Shown here piece by piece: positions 1 to 10,972 of a stretch of DNA of 64,000 nucleotides (position 1 is its first letter; every line of letters begins with the position of its first letter). A program made the position numbers and the translations under genes. The stretch is from Urophycis tenuis (lineage: Eukaryota > Chordata > Actinopteri > Gadiformes > Phycidae): assembly GCA_036785325.1 (NCBI GenBank), contig JAXIVH010000155.1:149001-213000 (forward strand), in the 5' to 3' direction. Under the pieces are notes generated by a model, which was not told where the DNA came from, searched no databases, and was given only the letters and a program-made list of their open reading frames with translations.

Positions 1-380
1 CAAAAATGATGTGAGTGAATGGAAAGTTATGCAGCAAAGAGCTGTAAGCATTGTAAGCTGTACGCACTTTAAAGAACTTACAATCAAATATGCATGTCCA
101 ATATTGAACTGATGGTGGCGCTAGAGCATTCAATGCAGAGGCACAAAAATTAAGTGAGTGAATGAAAAGTTATGCAGCAAAGAGTTGTAGGCATTGTAAG
201 CTGTACGCACTTTAATGAACTTACAATCAAATATACATGTCCAATATTGAACTAATGGTGGTGCTAGAGCATTCAATGCATTGGCACACAAATTGATGTG
301 AGTGATTGTGACGTTATGCAGCAAAGAAAGTAAGCAGCATGTATTTCAAATAATTTACAAGCATAAATGCATGTTGAGCT
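1..380. repeat. 142-bp tandem repeat, about 2.5 copies
   Basis: Two near-identical units (about 10-150 and 152-292) each run from a GTGAGTGA start through TTATGCAGCAAAGAG and CTGTACGCACTTTAA to GGTGGCGCTAGAGCATTCAATG. A third, decayed unit follows to about 380. A further partial copy lies at 838-930, so this is a dispersed as well as a tandem repeat. No coding potential is seen. Confidence 0.8.
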
Positions 381-837
381 GAATCTCAGCTGGGTCTCAA
401 GGAACTACACTTCCCAGAGTGCACCAGCAGCAGCACGCTGGCTGCTTGTTACCTAATCAAGTCATTGTCACTGAGTTGGAGCACCTGTGAAGACAAGGGT
501 TCTCAGTCATTCAGGAGAACAAACTTCAGAGAGAAGACACGCTCCAAGTTCACGCATAGGTTCAGTCCAAAGATGCCAATGGTCGGTGAAAATGTTAATT
601 TACTTTCATGGTGTTGAAATGCTGCTTAATATGTATGATTTTGTGTTAAATTCAATTTAAAATGTTTAATTAAATGGCAACTTTTGTTCTGTCTTTAAAG
701 GTTTACAACCTAATTGATTGGCGAATCTACTGAATGGACCAATCAACTGAAAAAAAAATAAATAAAATAAAAGTGATTGAGTCAGAAAATGAGTTGTCCC
801 TGTGTCCTTTGGATGTTGAACAAGAGCAGGACTTGAC
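351..837. other. non-genic stretch, no recognised feature
   Basis: No open frame, RNA gene or recognisable element is seen. The segment around 390-450 (GGAACTACACTTCCCAGAGTG) resembles text found in many fish repeats, but I cannot name a family. Confidence 0.4.
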
Positions 838-1215
838 AATGCATGTCAAACATTGAACTAGTGGTGGCGCTAGACCGTTCAATGAAGAGGCCTGAAAATT
901 GGTGTGAGTGATTGGGACAGTGTCTTGACTCCAGGTACCAAGTTTGGTTACACTAAGTCATAGCATCGGTGAGACGACAGCCCACTTCCTGTTTGGCGGT
1001 TTGCCGCCATTTTCGATTGCCTCTCACAGGAGAATAAACTTGAAATTGAAAAATATTTTAAATAACTTTTATGTGGCTTGGTCTGAAGATCATCTGTGTC
1101 AAGTTTCGAGCGAATCAAACAAACTTTGTGACCCGTGAAGATTTTTAAAGCTTTCTGACATAATCCAATATGGCGGAGGTCCAACATGGTCGAAAGTGAC
1201 GGGCCATGGATCATT
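838..1215. repeat. unclassified dispersed repeat
   Basis: 838-930 is a partial copy of the repeat unit seen at 1-290. The following 940-1,215 has GC-richer islands (CTTCCTGTTTGGCGGTTTGC, AATATGGCGGAGGTCCAACA) of the kind seen in teleost interspersed repeats. No termini or coding frame could be identified. Confidence 0.4.
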
Positions 1216-1343
1216 TAACTTGGGTTGATCCATGGATCACAACGCTACCTCACATCTGAAAATCAGATGCACGAGTCAAGGTCCATGTCAGGAATGCATG
1301 TCCAACTTTCAACTGTCCAAAAACAAGTGACAGTGGCATTATA

Positions 1344-1481
1344 TACATGCTCTGGGACTGAGCTTTTAAACTGTTCTAGCACCATCAGATTACACAAACC
1401 ATCAAACTCGTTCACGTCAGTTGCAGAGCACCAGAGAGTAAAGTGATTAACCATATCATGGGCAAATTCAATGTAAGTGTA
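1344..1481 (-). mobile_element. SCAN-like gag fragment of an LTR retrotransposon
   Basis: The minus-strand frame contains about 46 residues with the pattern YIEFAHDMVNHF..WC, a short spacer, then LCNLMVLEQFKSSVPEHV. This is the helix-rich pattern of the SCAN domain and of the related gag (capsid) of Gmr1-type Ty3/gypsy elements. No zinc knuckle, protease or polymerase follows, and similarity stops abruptly on both sides, so this is a fragment. The assignment rests on motif recognition; a profile search with the SCAN family would settle it. Confidence 0.5.
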
Positions 1482-2280
1482 ACTCGGCCCGTGTGAGATG
1501 AGCCTCTCCACACCCTTGGACTCTGCGTTGTGTTGGTGATGATGCAGGGCGGATGAAGGACCAGTCGGACACGGGTGGACGTTATATTTGCGGCTCGGAC
1601 CGTGTTGGGCTTTATTGCTCACAACAGCTGGCTACTCTTCCATCTTCAACAATACAGATAAACACTGATATGAGACACAGGCAAAGTCCAAAAACGGGCT
1701 CACAGGCTAACCAACGGATACCCCCTTTTAGCTAGCGCTGAATACGCACATAAAACAAACTTATAAATAACTTAAAAACCCATCAGACAGTACATATATC
1801 TTCCGATCAACACAATGTTAATTAACTACGGTCGTCGTACAAAATACAAAACAGACATTAATATATCAGAGCACATTCATATTCATTTACCACGCACGTT
1901 TTCAGTGCTTACCTTCAACAATACAGATAAACACTGAACAAAAGTGGCGATCCCAGCGAACAGAAGCGTGAACCACGGTGTCCCACAAGGGACAAAAAGC
2001 TAACCCACCACAGGTCATAGATGATTCCAAGAAGCGCCATCTCCTGACCACCCGAAGCAACCACCTTACATAAGGTTTGTCTCCCTTTTTCCAATTCCGA
2101 AACTGCTAGTTCATACACCATCAGTACAACGGCTTTAACCTTTATGTAATCGAAACGTATTGTATCACACCAATCCCAGCGTACGAAGGAGCTTGGTGTT
2201 GATAAATACGGCGGCTGAGATTGATCGTAATTAACGTAACACGCCCCTATAAAAGAAGTCTCGCCCCTAACTTTTACGAC
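1482..2280. other. non-genic stretch
   Basis: No gene seen. A 24-bp segment (TTCAACAATACAGATAAACA core) occurs twice in direct orientation, at about 1,645 and 1,915, which may be the scar of an insertion or local duplication. Confidence 0.4.
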
Positions 2281-2992
2281 ATGGAGAAACATCCAACGGC
2301 AAAGAAGAAGCGGATTTTTTCAGAAACAGAAATGGAGACACTCGTGTCACTTGTTGATGCGCCCCCCCCCCCATCTCCCCTAAGGACACTCATCCCTGCC
2401 ACCCCGCACCCCCACCCCTCACCCCCCAGGACATTATTTATAGTAATGTTATTTATTGTATTATTTATTCTCAACTGCCGTTGCACCCCCCACCCCCATA
2501 TCCATACAATCCACATTCATCTGTTGTACCCGTTCCGTTGTTTTGCACTAGCACACTATTGCACCACCTGTACACTTCTTGTATTATATTACTATTTCTC
2601 GCACTGCCTGTACATTGTTTACATTTTTTTAAACAATTTTTATACTGTTTACAGCCTGTTTCTGCTAGTGTTAGTAACCGTTTACTACCTCAATGATCAC
2701 TACCTCCACCTGCACTGTTTACTGTCACTTTAATAACTACTGCCACTTTTCATGTTTTTCAATTTTGCACTCTGCACCTTATTCTGCATTTCAACCCGCA
2801 CCTTTATCGCTCATTTGCACTTCTGGTTAGAACGTCAACTGCATTTCGTTGTCCCTGTACTTATACTCTGCACAATGACAATAAAGTTGAATCTAATCTA
2901 ATCTAATTAAGGGCAAGCAAAAAAACGCTATATGGAAACAAATCACTGTTGCAGTCAACAGTGTGTCCAATGTTCAGCGGGCTACGGAAGAG
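2281..2992 (+). pseudogene. Myb/SANT-like DNA-binding exon, split by a LINE tail
   Basis: A start codon at 2,281 opens a basic N-terminus (KKKRIFSETEMETLVSLVD), the first helix pattern of the Myb/SANT-like domain found in NAIF1-like proteins and in the second protein of PIF/Harbinger transposons. The frame is broken at about 2,361 by roughly 550 bp of retrotransposon tail. It resumes at 2,909 with KGKQKNAIWKQITVAVNSVS and reaches a plausible GT splice donor at 2,993. The second half is the expected continuation (W in helix 2). Known: these domains bind DNA in the nucleus. Inferred: a dead copy, because the insertion is not removable by splicing in an obvious way. No transposase was found nearby. 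Confidence 0.65.
2361..2908 (+). mobile_element. 5'-truncated LINE 3' tail
   Basis: A C-rich start is followed by a pyrimidine-rich 3' untranslated region with GCATTTCGTTGTCCCTGTAC and AATGACAATAAAGTTGAATC, ending in a short tandem tail (TCTAA)n. This is the standard 3' end of fish CR1/L2/Rex1-type non-LTR retrotransposons. No reverse transcriptase remains, consistent with 5' truncation during target-primed insertion. It sits inside the Myb/SANT-like exon. Confidence 0.75.
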
Positions 2993-3459
2993 GTAAATAA
3001 TTAATTGAATAATTAATTAAATGTAAAATTGATGTTAAATTGATCCAGCTTAAAACATTTCACATCTGACCTATAGGCTATTGTTTGCATTGCGTTAAAG
3101 TTATTTTATTCCGAATAAGGTGAAGAAAAAGTTGTCAGACTCTTGCGGATATACCAGTCTCGCCACTGTTCGCACTCGAAAAAGTTGCGTACACAAGCTC
3201 AGACCTGACGTGAGATTTCATCGCAGCCTGCGCTCACGTTCAAATTGATAAATGCCAAGCTCAACGTGGAAATGAGCGTACGTCCATTTTACGCCCGTTT
3301 TCTGTCGTACGCTCGTTTGATAAATGAGGGCCAATGTGTGCAAAGCCTCTTGAGCAGGCCCTGTCAACATGCACTGCACCAACACTGTGCGGTCTGAATC
3401 AACCCAGCCCGCATATGCAACGCGTTCAAACAATGTGAAAGAGATTTAAACCTCTTTCT
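2993..3459. other. non-genic stretch with repeat-like text
   Basis: 3,180-3,333 contains several ACG-rich words ending in CGTTTGATAAATGAGGG, resembling the ends of a fish DNA transposon, but I could not find the matching inverted end upstream. No gene seen. Confidence 0.35.
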
Positions 3460-3469
3460 CATTAATCTT

Positions 3470-3650
3470 AGGCACCAAACGCAAGCTACTCAAAATATCA
3501 TGTGAATAATGGACAAGGTCGAGGAGGTCGAGGACAACAAGCATCGATGAGAGGGAAGAGGCCTTGGCGGCATGAAGGGACTCGGTCACTATCAGGAGGG
3601 CCATCTCTGTAGAGTGTGCAGTCTTCAAGCCTGACTGATGAGGATCAAGC
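3470..3650 (-). mobile_element. LINE reverse transcriptase fragment
   Basis: The minus-strand translation LDPHQSGLKTAHSTEMALL followed by VVLDLLDLV matches the RT region just before the catalytic palm in CR1/L2/Rex1-type LINEs (QSGFRxxHSTE, then a hydrophobic LDL). The Asp-Phe pair of the active-site strand is missing, and the fragment is only about 60 codons long, so it is a dead remnant. Confidence 0.7.
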
Positions 3651-4284
3651 AAGTCGTTTTCTGAGATTCCAGGGTTCCAGGGTTTTAGAAAGGAATGATA
3701 GCAGAGTTACGGCCTGTAGTTCTGGATGTCAGAGAATTATCATACACAGATTTTGGGCGCATTTGATGTGCAAATTTACATTTAGGGCATTTAGCAGACG
3801 CTTTTATCCAAAGCTACTTACAAAAAGTACATATTGTCAGAAGGTGAAACACTTCATTGCTGTTAATACAGTAACAAAGTCACCAGAACACGTTTCAAGC
3901 ACTTCAATTGCTAGGTTAATCTTTAACTATTTGGTAAAAAGACACACACATTGCATTGAAAATGTGTGTGTGTGAGGACTCTGACCATTCAAACACAATG
4001 TTCAGACCGTAAGTGAAAATGTACAGATTTCCTGTAAAATAGTTTTTCTTTTTTCTTTTTCTTTTCAGTTAAGCTTCTTAGAAGGCTTAATCTCCACATT
4101 AAGTAAGCCTATGCATGGGCTAGGCTAACAGGCTAGCAATTTTCACTTTTTTGTGAATAAATTGTCTGAATCAATCAAATCAATGAATCAGCTGATTAGT
4201 TCACAGATGCATGTAGCTGTAATTGCTCACATTTTTACTGAATACATATTTACTACATATTTTTTACTAAAGAGCAGACAAATA
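3651..4284. repeat. non-genic stretch with a common teleost repeat at about 3,775-3,830
   Basis: 3,778-3,822 carries the words ATTTAGCAGACGCTTTTATC and CAAAGCTACTTACAAA, a very widespread interspersed motif in fish genomes. A shorter piece of the same motif recurs at about 33,679-33,702. The rest holds no gene that I can see. Confidence 0.5.
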
Positions 4285-4530
4285 TGGGGCGGCAGTAGCT
4301 CAGTGGGTAGAGCGGGTGGACAGAGCCGGTCATCCACTAACCGTACGGTCGGCGGTTCAATCCCCTCAATCCTGACTTCCAAACTGTCTGCATGTCGAAG
4401 TGTCCTTGAGCAAGACATTGAACCCCAACTTGCTCCCCGGGCTGCTGAACATAGCAGCCCACTGCTGCAGGCCGGCATTGTAAATAATAATCTGTTTTTA
4501 ACTGCTTAGCCTGGTGAAATAAAGGTTAAT
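4285..4530 (+). mobile_element. tRNA-derived SINE, copy 1
   Basis: The head has polymerase III promoter boxes: an A-box-like TAGCTCAGTGGGTAGAGCG and a B-box-like GGCGGTTCAATCCC, as in a tRNA-derived SINE. The body CATGTCGAAGTGTCCTTGAG is a well-known fish SINE segment. The tail is GAAATAAAGGTTAA running into (TA)n. Two more copies lie at 10,790 (reverse) and 15,541 (deleted). It is not a functional tRNA, because no cloverleaf with an anticodon arm forms. Confidence 0.75.
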
Positions 4531-4541
4531 ATATATATATA

Positions 4542-7035
4542 TATTATGGCATGCCGTTCAGCAAATTAATCTTTGAATATATGGAGTGAATCTTTGAATA
4601 TATTGAATGAAACTTGAATATATGGAGTGAACCTTTGAATATATGGAGTGAACCTTGAATATATGGAATGAAACTTGAATATATGGAGTGAACCTTTGAA
4701 TATATTGAATGAAACTTTTAATATATGGAGTGAACCTTGAATATATTGAATGAAGCTTGAATATATGGAGTGAACCTTTGAATATATTGAATGAAACTTT
4801 GAATATATGGAGTGAACCTTTGAATATATTGAATAAAACTTTGAATATATTGAATGAACCTTTAAATATATGGAGTGAACCTTTGAATATATTGAATGAA
4901 ACTTTGAATATATGGAGTAAACCTTTGAATATATTGAATGAAACTTGACTGATGCCAGGCTTCACGGCAGTGCCTGCGGCCATCTTGTGTAACTTGTGGA
5001 CGCTACAGCTAAAACTGAGTGACAATGAGTCAGGCCGCTCGCAATCTCGTTGCAGCAATTTTAAACAACGAGGACATGATAAACACACTGGCGAATGTGT
5101 GCTAAAATCCTCCCGACACCCCTGCCCAATACCCTGCCCGTTCTTCTGACGAAGAAATTCGCTTCGCGAATTCACTTCGCTATGACGCGGCACTTCTCTG
5201 GGCCTGGAGAAGCTGCTGCGGCTACACGGATTTGGTGAACTGAAGTAGAAGCTCTTCATATATTGTTTAGATACAATATGAATCACATTCATAGACCAAT
5301 GCAGGCTGAATGTTTATTTTAGTATTAAACGTATTTGATGATCGGCAACACATTGCTTTGGGCATGTTACTCACACAGCGGACTGCGGACGGAAAGACAA
5401 ATGCATAATGAGATTTGCCGAAACTTTGAATAAACTGAATGAAACTTTGAATATATTTTATGAATCTTACATGTTACAGTGATTAATACAGCAGCAATAT
5501 ATTTTTTTTTAGATTCCATAGTAATTATCTCCGTAAGGCATAATCTCATTATGCATTTCACTGTCCGTCCACAGTCCGCTGTGTGAGTAGGCCTAACGTG
5601 CCCAAAGCTGACAATGTGTTGCCGATCATCAAATACGTTTAATACTATATTCAGCCTGCATTGGTCTATGAGTGTGGGTGATTCGTATTGTATCTGAACA
5701 ACATATGAAGAAGAGCTTCTCCTTCAGTTCACGAAATCCGTGTTGCCGCGCAGCTTCTCCAGTCCCGGAGAAGTGCCGCGTCAGAGCGCAGTGCCATTGC
5801 GCACTGCCATTCACTGTGTTTTACCTTCATTAAATCACCTGAAAACTATATCAAGCTAACCATTCTTGTGTACGGGCGGAGATTGTACATAGGGGCTGTT
5901 GTGGGGCACTCCTGTGAGGTTGAAGGCATGCTCAGTTTGGCCCAATAAGCAGCTGCCTGGCCCATTGTAGTTGGTCTGCCACGGTTAAAAAGGGAGCGAA
6001 TTTCTTCGTCAGAAGAACGGGCAATTGGGCAGGGGTATCGGGAGGATTTACGCATTCGCCAGTGTGTTTATCATGTCCTCATTGTTGAAAATTGCTGCAA
6101 CGAAATTGCGAGCGGTCACGCACGCAGTTTTAGCTGCAGCATCCACAAGTTACACAAGATGGCCGCAGTGTCACGCCAACGCCTCCCCCTCTACCTCGAT
6201 CGGCGTCGCCTGGCTATTGATCACCAGTCCCGGCACTACAACCCCCAGAATCCCCGGTGGCCATTAGCAGGCACTGTGTCTAATTCCCAATGTGTCTCAC
6301 CTGTGTCTTGTTTGTTTCCCTACTTAACCTCGTGTGTCCGTCTCCCCATGGTGAGTTGTTGGTTTGTATTTGTATGTGTTGTGTTGTATGTATTTGTGTT
6401 GTATTTGTATATCGTAGATGGACGTACTTTGTCTTTGTCTACTTGATAGACGCACACACCTCGCTGTGTGCGCCTGTGCCGGTTTCGCCCGGCACTTAAA
6501 TAAACTGTTCCACCGTGTACGTTGCTTGGTCTCGCGCTTGTCTCCGCTCAACCCCGTAAGTGTCACACGCAGACACTGCCGTGAAGTCTGACGTCAGTCA
6601 AGTTTCATTCAATATATTCAAAGGTTCATTCAATATATTCAAAGTTTCATTCAATATATTCAAAGGTTCACTCCATATATTCAAAGTTTCATTCAATATA
6701 TTCAAAGTTTCATTCAATATATTCAAAGGTTCACTCCATATTTTCAAAGTTTCATTCAATATATTCAAAGTTTCACTCCATATATTCAAGCTTAATTCAA
6801 TATATTCAAGGTTCACTCCATATATTCAAAGTTTCATTCAATATATTCAAAGGGTCACTCCATATATTCAAGTTTCATTCAATATATTCAAGGTTCACTC
6901 CATATATTCAAAGTTTCATTCAATATATTCAAAGGTTCACTCCATATATTCAATTTCATTCCATATATTCAAGGTTCACTCCATATATTCAAAGTTTCAT
7001 TAAATATATTCAAAGATTAATTTCCTGAACGGCAT
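4542..7035. mobile_element. 2.5-kb palindromic (foldback) element
   Basis: The ends are inverted copies: TTATGGCATGCCGTTCAG at 4,544 and its reverse complement CTGAACGGCATGCCATAA at about 7,015-7,032. Inside each end lies an array of about 26-bp repeats (GAATATATGGAGTGAACCTT alternating with GAATATATTGAATGAAACTT) at 4,568-4,948, and in reverse complement at 6,598-7,018. The inner parts (4,950-5,420 and 5,530-6,168) are also inverted copies of each other around a centre near 5,470. The left arm lacks about 190 bp present in the right arm (about 5,800-5,995). The element sits in (TA)n, so TA target choice is likely. A short frame starting ATGAGTCAGGCCGCTCGC (5,026) and its partner on the other arm do not match a transposase I recognise. 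Confidence 0.8.
6169..6567 (+). mobile_element. solo LTR with 5-bp target duplication
   Basis: A 399-bp block starts TGTCACG and ends GTGTCACA, and is flanked on both sides by CGCAG (6,164-6,168 and 6,568-6,572). Comparing with the other arm of the surrounding palindrome, where the flanks are contiguous, shows precisely what was inserted. It contains an AATAAA signal (about 6,497) in GCACTTAAATAAACTG. There is no internal retroviral sequence, as expected after recombination between two LTRs. Confidence 0.85.
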
Positions 7036-7038
7036 GCC

Positions 7039-7083
<45 letters not shown>

Positions 7084-7128
7084 TGTTGATGATTCTTCAC
7101 AACAACAACACAAACACTATAAAAAGTC
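7036..7128 (+). promoter_or_regulatory. (TA)n tract and TATA box upstream of the first OlfC gene
   Basis: A (TA)n run ends at about 7,081. TATAAAAAG lies at about 7,118. This is only about 10 bp before the first ATG (7,129) but about 50 bp before the second in-frame ATG (7,171), so it favours the second ATG as the real start. Confidence 0.45.
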
Positions 7129-10100
7129 ATGGCATGTAAGATTGGCTACAGACTAGGAGAGGGTGGTGTGATGGGCTGGATCAGCATTATCCTATTTACT
7201 CTCCTGGTAAAGGGCAGGTCAGAGGAACAGACATGCAAATTGATAGGGCAAACAGGCTATTTGGAGTTTTCCAAAGATGGTGATCTTATTATAGGAGGAA
7301 TATTCTCTCTAAATTCATCTCGTGTACCAGAGAACTATGGCTACAAGGCATATCCATCTCTATATTGCAGAAGGTGAGAGATATAGGACAAATAGCTATG
7401 AAATGTTATGGTATTTATCATACAAGCCGGAAATTATATGACTCATTATGGTTAAGGACTCAAAGACTTAATGATTCTTGATGCGGTGTGTATCCATGTG
7501 TGCAATTTGTCTTTGTATTTTCTCTGCCATGTTTCTAGGCATAATCCCAGAGAGTTGCTGTTTGCCCGTGCTGTAATTTTCGCTGTGGAGGAGATCAACA
7601 AAAATTCAGCACTTCTCAATAGAGTGACTTTGGGCTACAGACTCTATAATGGCTGTGGGAGTGAAAGCCTCGTGAGAGCAGCCATAGAGGCTGTAACAGA
7701 AGGGGAAAGCTGCAGAAAAAGAGTCCAGGCACTGATTGGCCATTCATCATCTGGTGTTAGCAAAGATATAAACCTTATAGTGGGAGAGCTAGATATCCCT
7801 CAAGTGAGTTGTATTGTATATTTAGCAAAATTATTGGTTAAAAGCTCTGTTTCTTTGGTTTTCTATTTAAATATTGACTTCATGTGTATGATTAAAAATT
7901 ATCATAATAAAAACAATATAATCAATATCAATATGTAGTTATATAATATAAATATAATATATAATATAATTTATTTAGTTAATGACTTTTGAATATACTT
8001 AATTATTTGTGTACTTTTTGTTTTATTTACAGATCAGCCACCTGTCAACATGTGCCTGTTTAAGTGATAAAAGCATATATCCAACATTTTTTAGGACTGT
8101 TCCAAGTGATCAATTTCAAATTTTGGCCTTAATACAGCTCATGAAACATTTTGGCTGGCAGTGGGTGGGAATAATTCATAGCGTTGCGATATATGCAGTT
8201 GATGGTGTAGCTGAGTTCATTAGGCAAGGAAAAGCAGAGGGTATATGTGTGGAATATGTGATTGTATACAGTAGGTTTGATACCAAGATAGAACATGTGA
8301 AAAGGAAACTCATAGCGTCCACATCAAACGTTGTCCTGCTATACATGTCATTATTCTACACGAAAGAGTTTTTTAAAATGGTCAACGGGAATAATTTACC
8401 TCAGAAACAATGGATTGGTAGTGAAGCTTGGATCTCACAAGTAGACTTGGCTTCCCTTGGAAGTAAGAACATCTTACATGGAGCAATGGGGTTTGCTCTA
8501 CCTCAGTCTAATATTCCAGGTCTTGCTGAGTTTCTACTGAGCCTAAAACCGAGCGATGAACCAGACAGTGTCATGATCAAAGCTTTTTGGGAAGATTTCT
8601 TTGACTGCAGCTTCTCTCCATCAAATACCACAACGCTCTGTACTGGGGATGAGGATCTGAGAAAAATCTCCAGTGCCTACACAAACACAGAATTAAGGTC
8701 TGTGAGGAATGTGTATGCAGCTGTGTATTCCATAGCACATGCTCTTCATGCGTTATTGCAATGTGAAAATGGATCAAATCCTACCACAGGAAAACAATGT
8801 GTGAACAAGACTGATGTCCAGCCCAAACAGGTACAGTATATTACTTGCTATTTTGGAAATTAACTTTGTATTCATGTGTATTTTATATCTCTTGACAATT
8901 TCAGTGTTTTTAGATAACATAACAAATGTTGAATAAACTCTGTGCAGGTACTGGAACACCTGAAGTTGGTGAATTTCACCACACTGGATGGGAACAAGGT
9001 TTCTTTTGATGAAAATGGAGACAGTGCCGCACAGTATGACCTGCTCAATTGGCAGTACAAAGAGGATGACTCTGTGAATATCATTAACATTGGGCACTAT
9101 GATAGCTCTTTACCTGAAGGACAGAGATTCCGGTTTACAATTAACACAACAATTGTATGGGCCCTTAACAGCACTGAGGTAAACTATAACAAGACAAAAA
9201 CCAAATTAATGATTACATGGTGGTATGATTTGATTTATGCTTATTTATACATATTCATAATTTAATTGCCATGTCTCTGTTAGCCTCCAAAGTCTGTTTG
9301 CCGGGATGCATGCCCTGCAGGAAGTCGCAAGGCCATAAACAAGCAAGCACCTGTGTGCTGCTTTGATTGCTTCGAATGCCCAGAGGGAGGCATAAGTAAT
9401 GAGACAGGTAGGTTTCATATTTCTAAAACACGCTTGCATAGTAACCTTAAATGTTATTGAAATAAGTGCTGATTACCATTCACTGATTTTTCTAAACATT
9501 TGGTTGGTGTTTACTCTCTTACAGATTCATCAGACTGCTTTGTGTGTCCTGTTGAATTTTGGCCAAATGAGAAAAAGGACATGTGTATATCAAAACCAAC
9601 TGAATTCCTTTCCTTCAGAGAAATCATGGGGACTTTGTTAACTGCATTTTGTTGCCTTGGTGTATTTTTAACTATTTTAATATTCATAATTTTCTTGGTT
9701 CATAAAGAAACACCTATTGTCAGGGCCAACAACTCTGAACTGAGCTTCCTGCTGCTTATCTCTTTAAAACTGTGTTTCCTGTGTTCTCTGACCTTCATCG
9801 GCCGTCCCTCAGACTGGTCCTGTATGCTTCGCCACACAGCTTTTGGGATCACCTTTGTCCTCTGTATCTCTTGTGTTCTGGGGAAGACTATAGTGGTGTT
9901 GATGGCCTTCAGGGCTACTTTACCAAGCAGCAATGTTATGAAATGGTTTGGTGCAACTCAGCAGAGACTCAGTGTATTGGGTTTTACTCTCATACAGGTT
10001 GTAATTTGTATACTATGGTTAACAATCAACCCCCCATTTCCAAAAAGAAATGTTCAGTCTTTTAAAGATAAAATAGTTCTGGAATGTGCCTTAGGATCCC

Positions 10101-10438
10101 CTATAGGGTTCTGGGTTGTGTTGGGATATATTGGACTTCTTGCTTTATTATGTTTCATACTGGCTTTTCTGGCCAGAAAGCTGCCTGATAGTTTCAATGA
10201 GGCCAAATTCATCACCTTCAGCATGTTGATATTCTGTGCAGTCTGGATCACCTTTATCCCTGCTTATGTCAGTTCCCCTGGGAAGTTCACTGTAGCTGTG
10301 GAGATATTTGCAATTCTGGCTTCCACATTTGGCTTGTTAATATGCATATTCGTACCAAAATGCTACATTATTATTTTCAAGCCAGAACTAAATTCAAAAA
10401 AGCATATAAAGAGTAAGATGCAAAGCAAATGTATCTAA
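7129..10438 (+). CDS. OlfC/V2R-like class C olfactory receptor (first plus-strand gene)
   Basis: A predicted plasma-membrane chemoreceptor of olfactory sensory neurons. Exons in phase: 7129..7373, 7539..7803, 8033..8830, 8948..9178, 9284..9407, 9525..10438, giving 858 residues, the usual length for fish V2R-like receptors. The order is signal peptide, Venus-flytrap domain (about 50-500) with SSSG and SHLSTCACLS pocket segments, NCD3G cysteine-rich linker (about 514-568), and seven-helix domain (about 580-835) with FNEAKFITFSMLIF and PKCYIIIFKPE. The start is uncertain: ATG 7,129 gives the longest frame, but ATG 7,171 gives a cleaner signal peptide (MGWISIILFTLLVKG) and fits the TATA box better. 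The pocket segment usually reading DDDYGR is IYAVDG here, so ligand preference may differ. A poly(A) signal lies at 10,482. Intact; no stop or frameshift. Confidence 0.93.
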
Positions 10439-10789
10439 ATATATAAACTGCATTGCACACTTGTTGAAAGTATAATTTAACAATAAACAACAGCGCTTTA
10501 TACAAATGTGTTAATATGCATTCAATATCTAAATAATTTTACTCGTTTTGAAATTAAATTTTACAGTTTCAGAATCAGTTATACATACGTAATATGTATA
10601 TTATATCACCATGACAATTCATTCATTCATTTCAAACATCCATTCCTTTAATTGTGCTGATTTTTTTGTTTTTTTGTTATTTACTGGGACCTTGTGTTCT
10701 TCATTTGTCATTCCCATGTTTTTTAGACATGGGAACGAAATTCATACTCTGCATTTGATCCATCCTATTGTACATAGGAACAGTGGGCT
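10439..10789. other. 3' flank, no gene
   Basis: AT-rich sequence with the poly(A) signal AATAAA at 10,482 of the upstream receptor gene. Nothing else recognised. Confidence 0.5.
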
Positions 10790-10972
10790 GCTATGATTAG
10801 CGCCTGGGGAGCAAGTTGGTGTTCTGGGTTCAGTGTCTTGCTCAAGGACACTTCGACATGCAGACCGTTTTGGAAGTGGGGATCAAGGAGATTGAACCGC
10901 CGACCCTACGGTTAGTGGACGACCCGCTCTGTCCACCCACTCTACTCACTGAGCTACTGCTGCCCCTGTGCT
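10790..10972 (-). mobile_element. tRNA-derived SINE, copy 2 (reverse)
   Basis: The reverse complement matches the SINE at 4,285-4,480 over its tRNA-like head (GGCAGCAGTAGCTCAGTGAG) and the CATGTCGAAGTGTCCTTGAG body. The 3' tail differs. The short plus-strand open frame here is an artefact of the repeat. Confidence 0.75.

Noticed and set aside
2361..2733. Continuation of the Myb/SANT-like frame into a Pro/Leu/Tyr-rich tail
   Set aside because: The tail is the translated 3' region of a LINE; the domain itself resumes at 2,909.
4285..4375. Possible tRNA gene
   Set aside because: Polymerase III boxes are present but no cloverleaf with acceptor and anticodon stems; the same text recurs as a SINE at 10,790 and 15,541.
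4568..4948. Regularly spaced short repeats resembling a CRISPR array
   Set aside because: Units are contiguous variants with no unique spacers, in a vertebrate genome; simple tandem repeat.
4558..5292. 244-codon repetitive open frame (FNIFKGSLHIFKVS type) and its partner at 6,560-7,003
   Set aside because: It is the translation of the 26-bp repeat array in the palindrome; no start context, domain or splice support.
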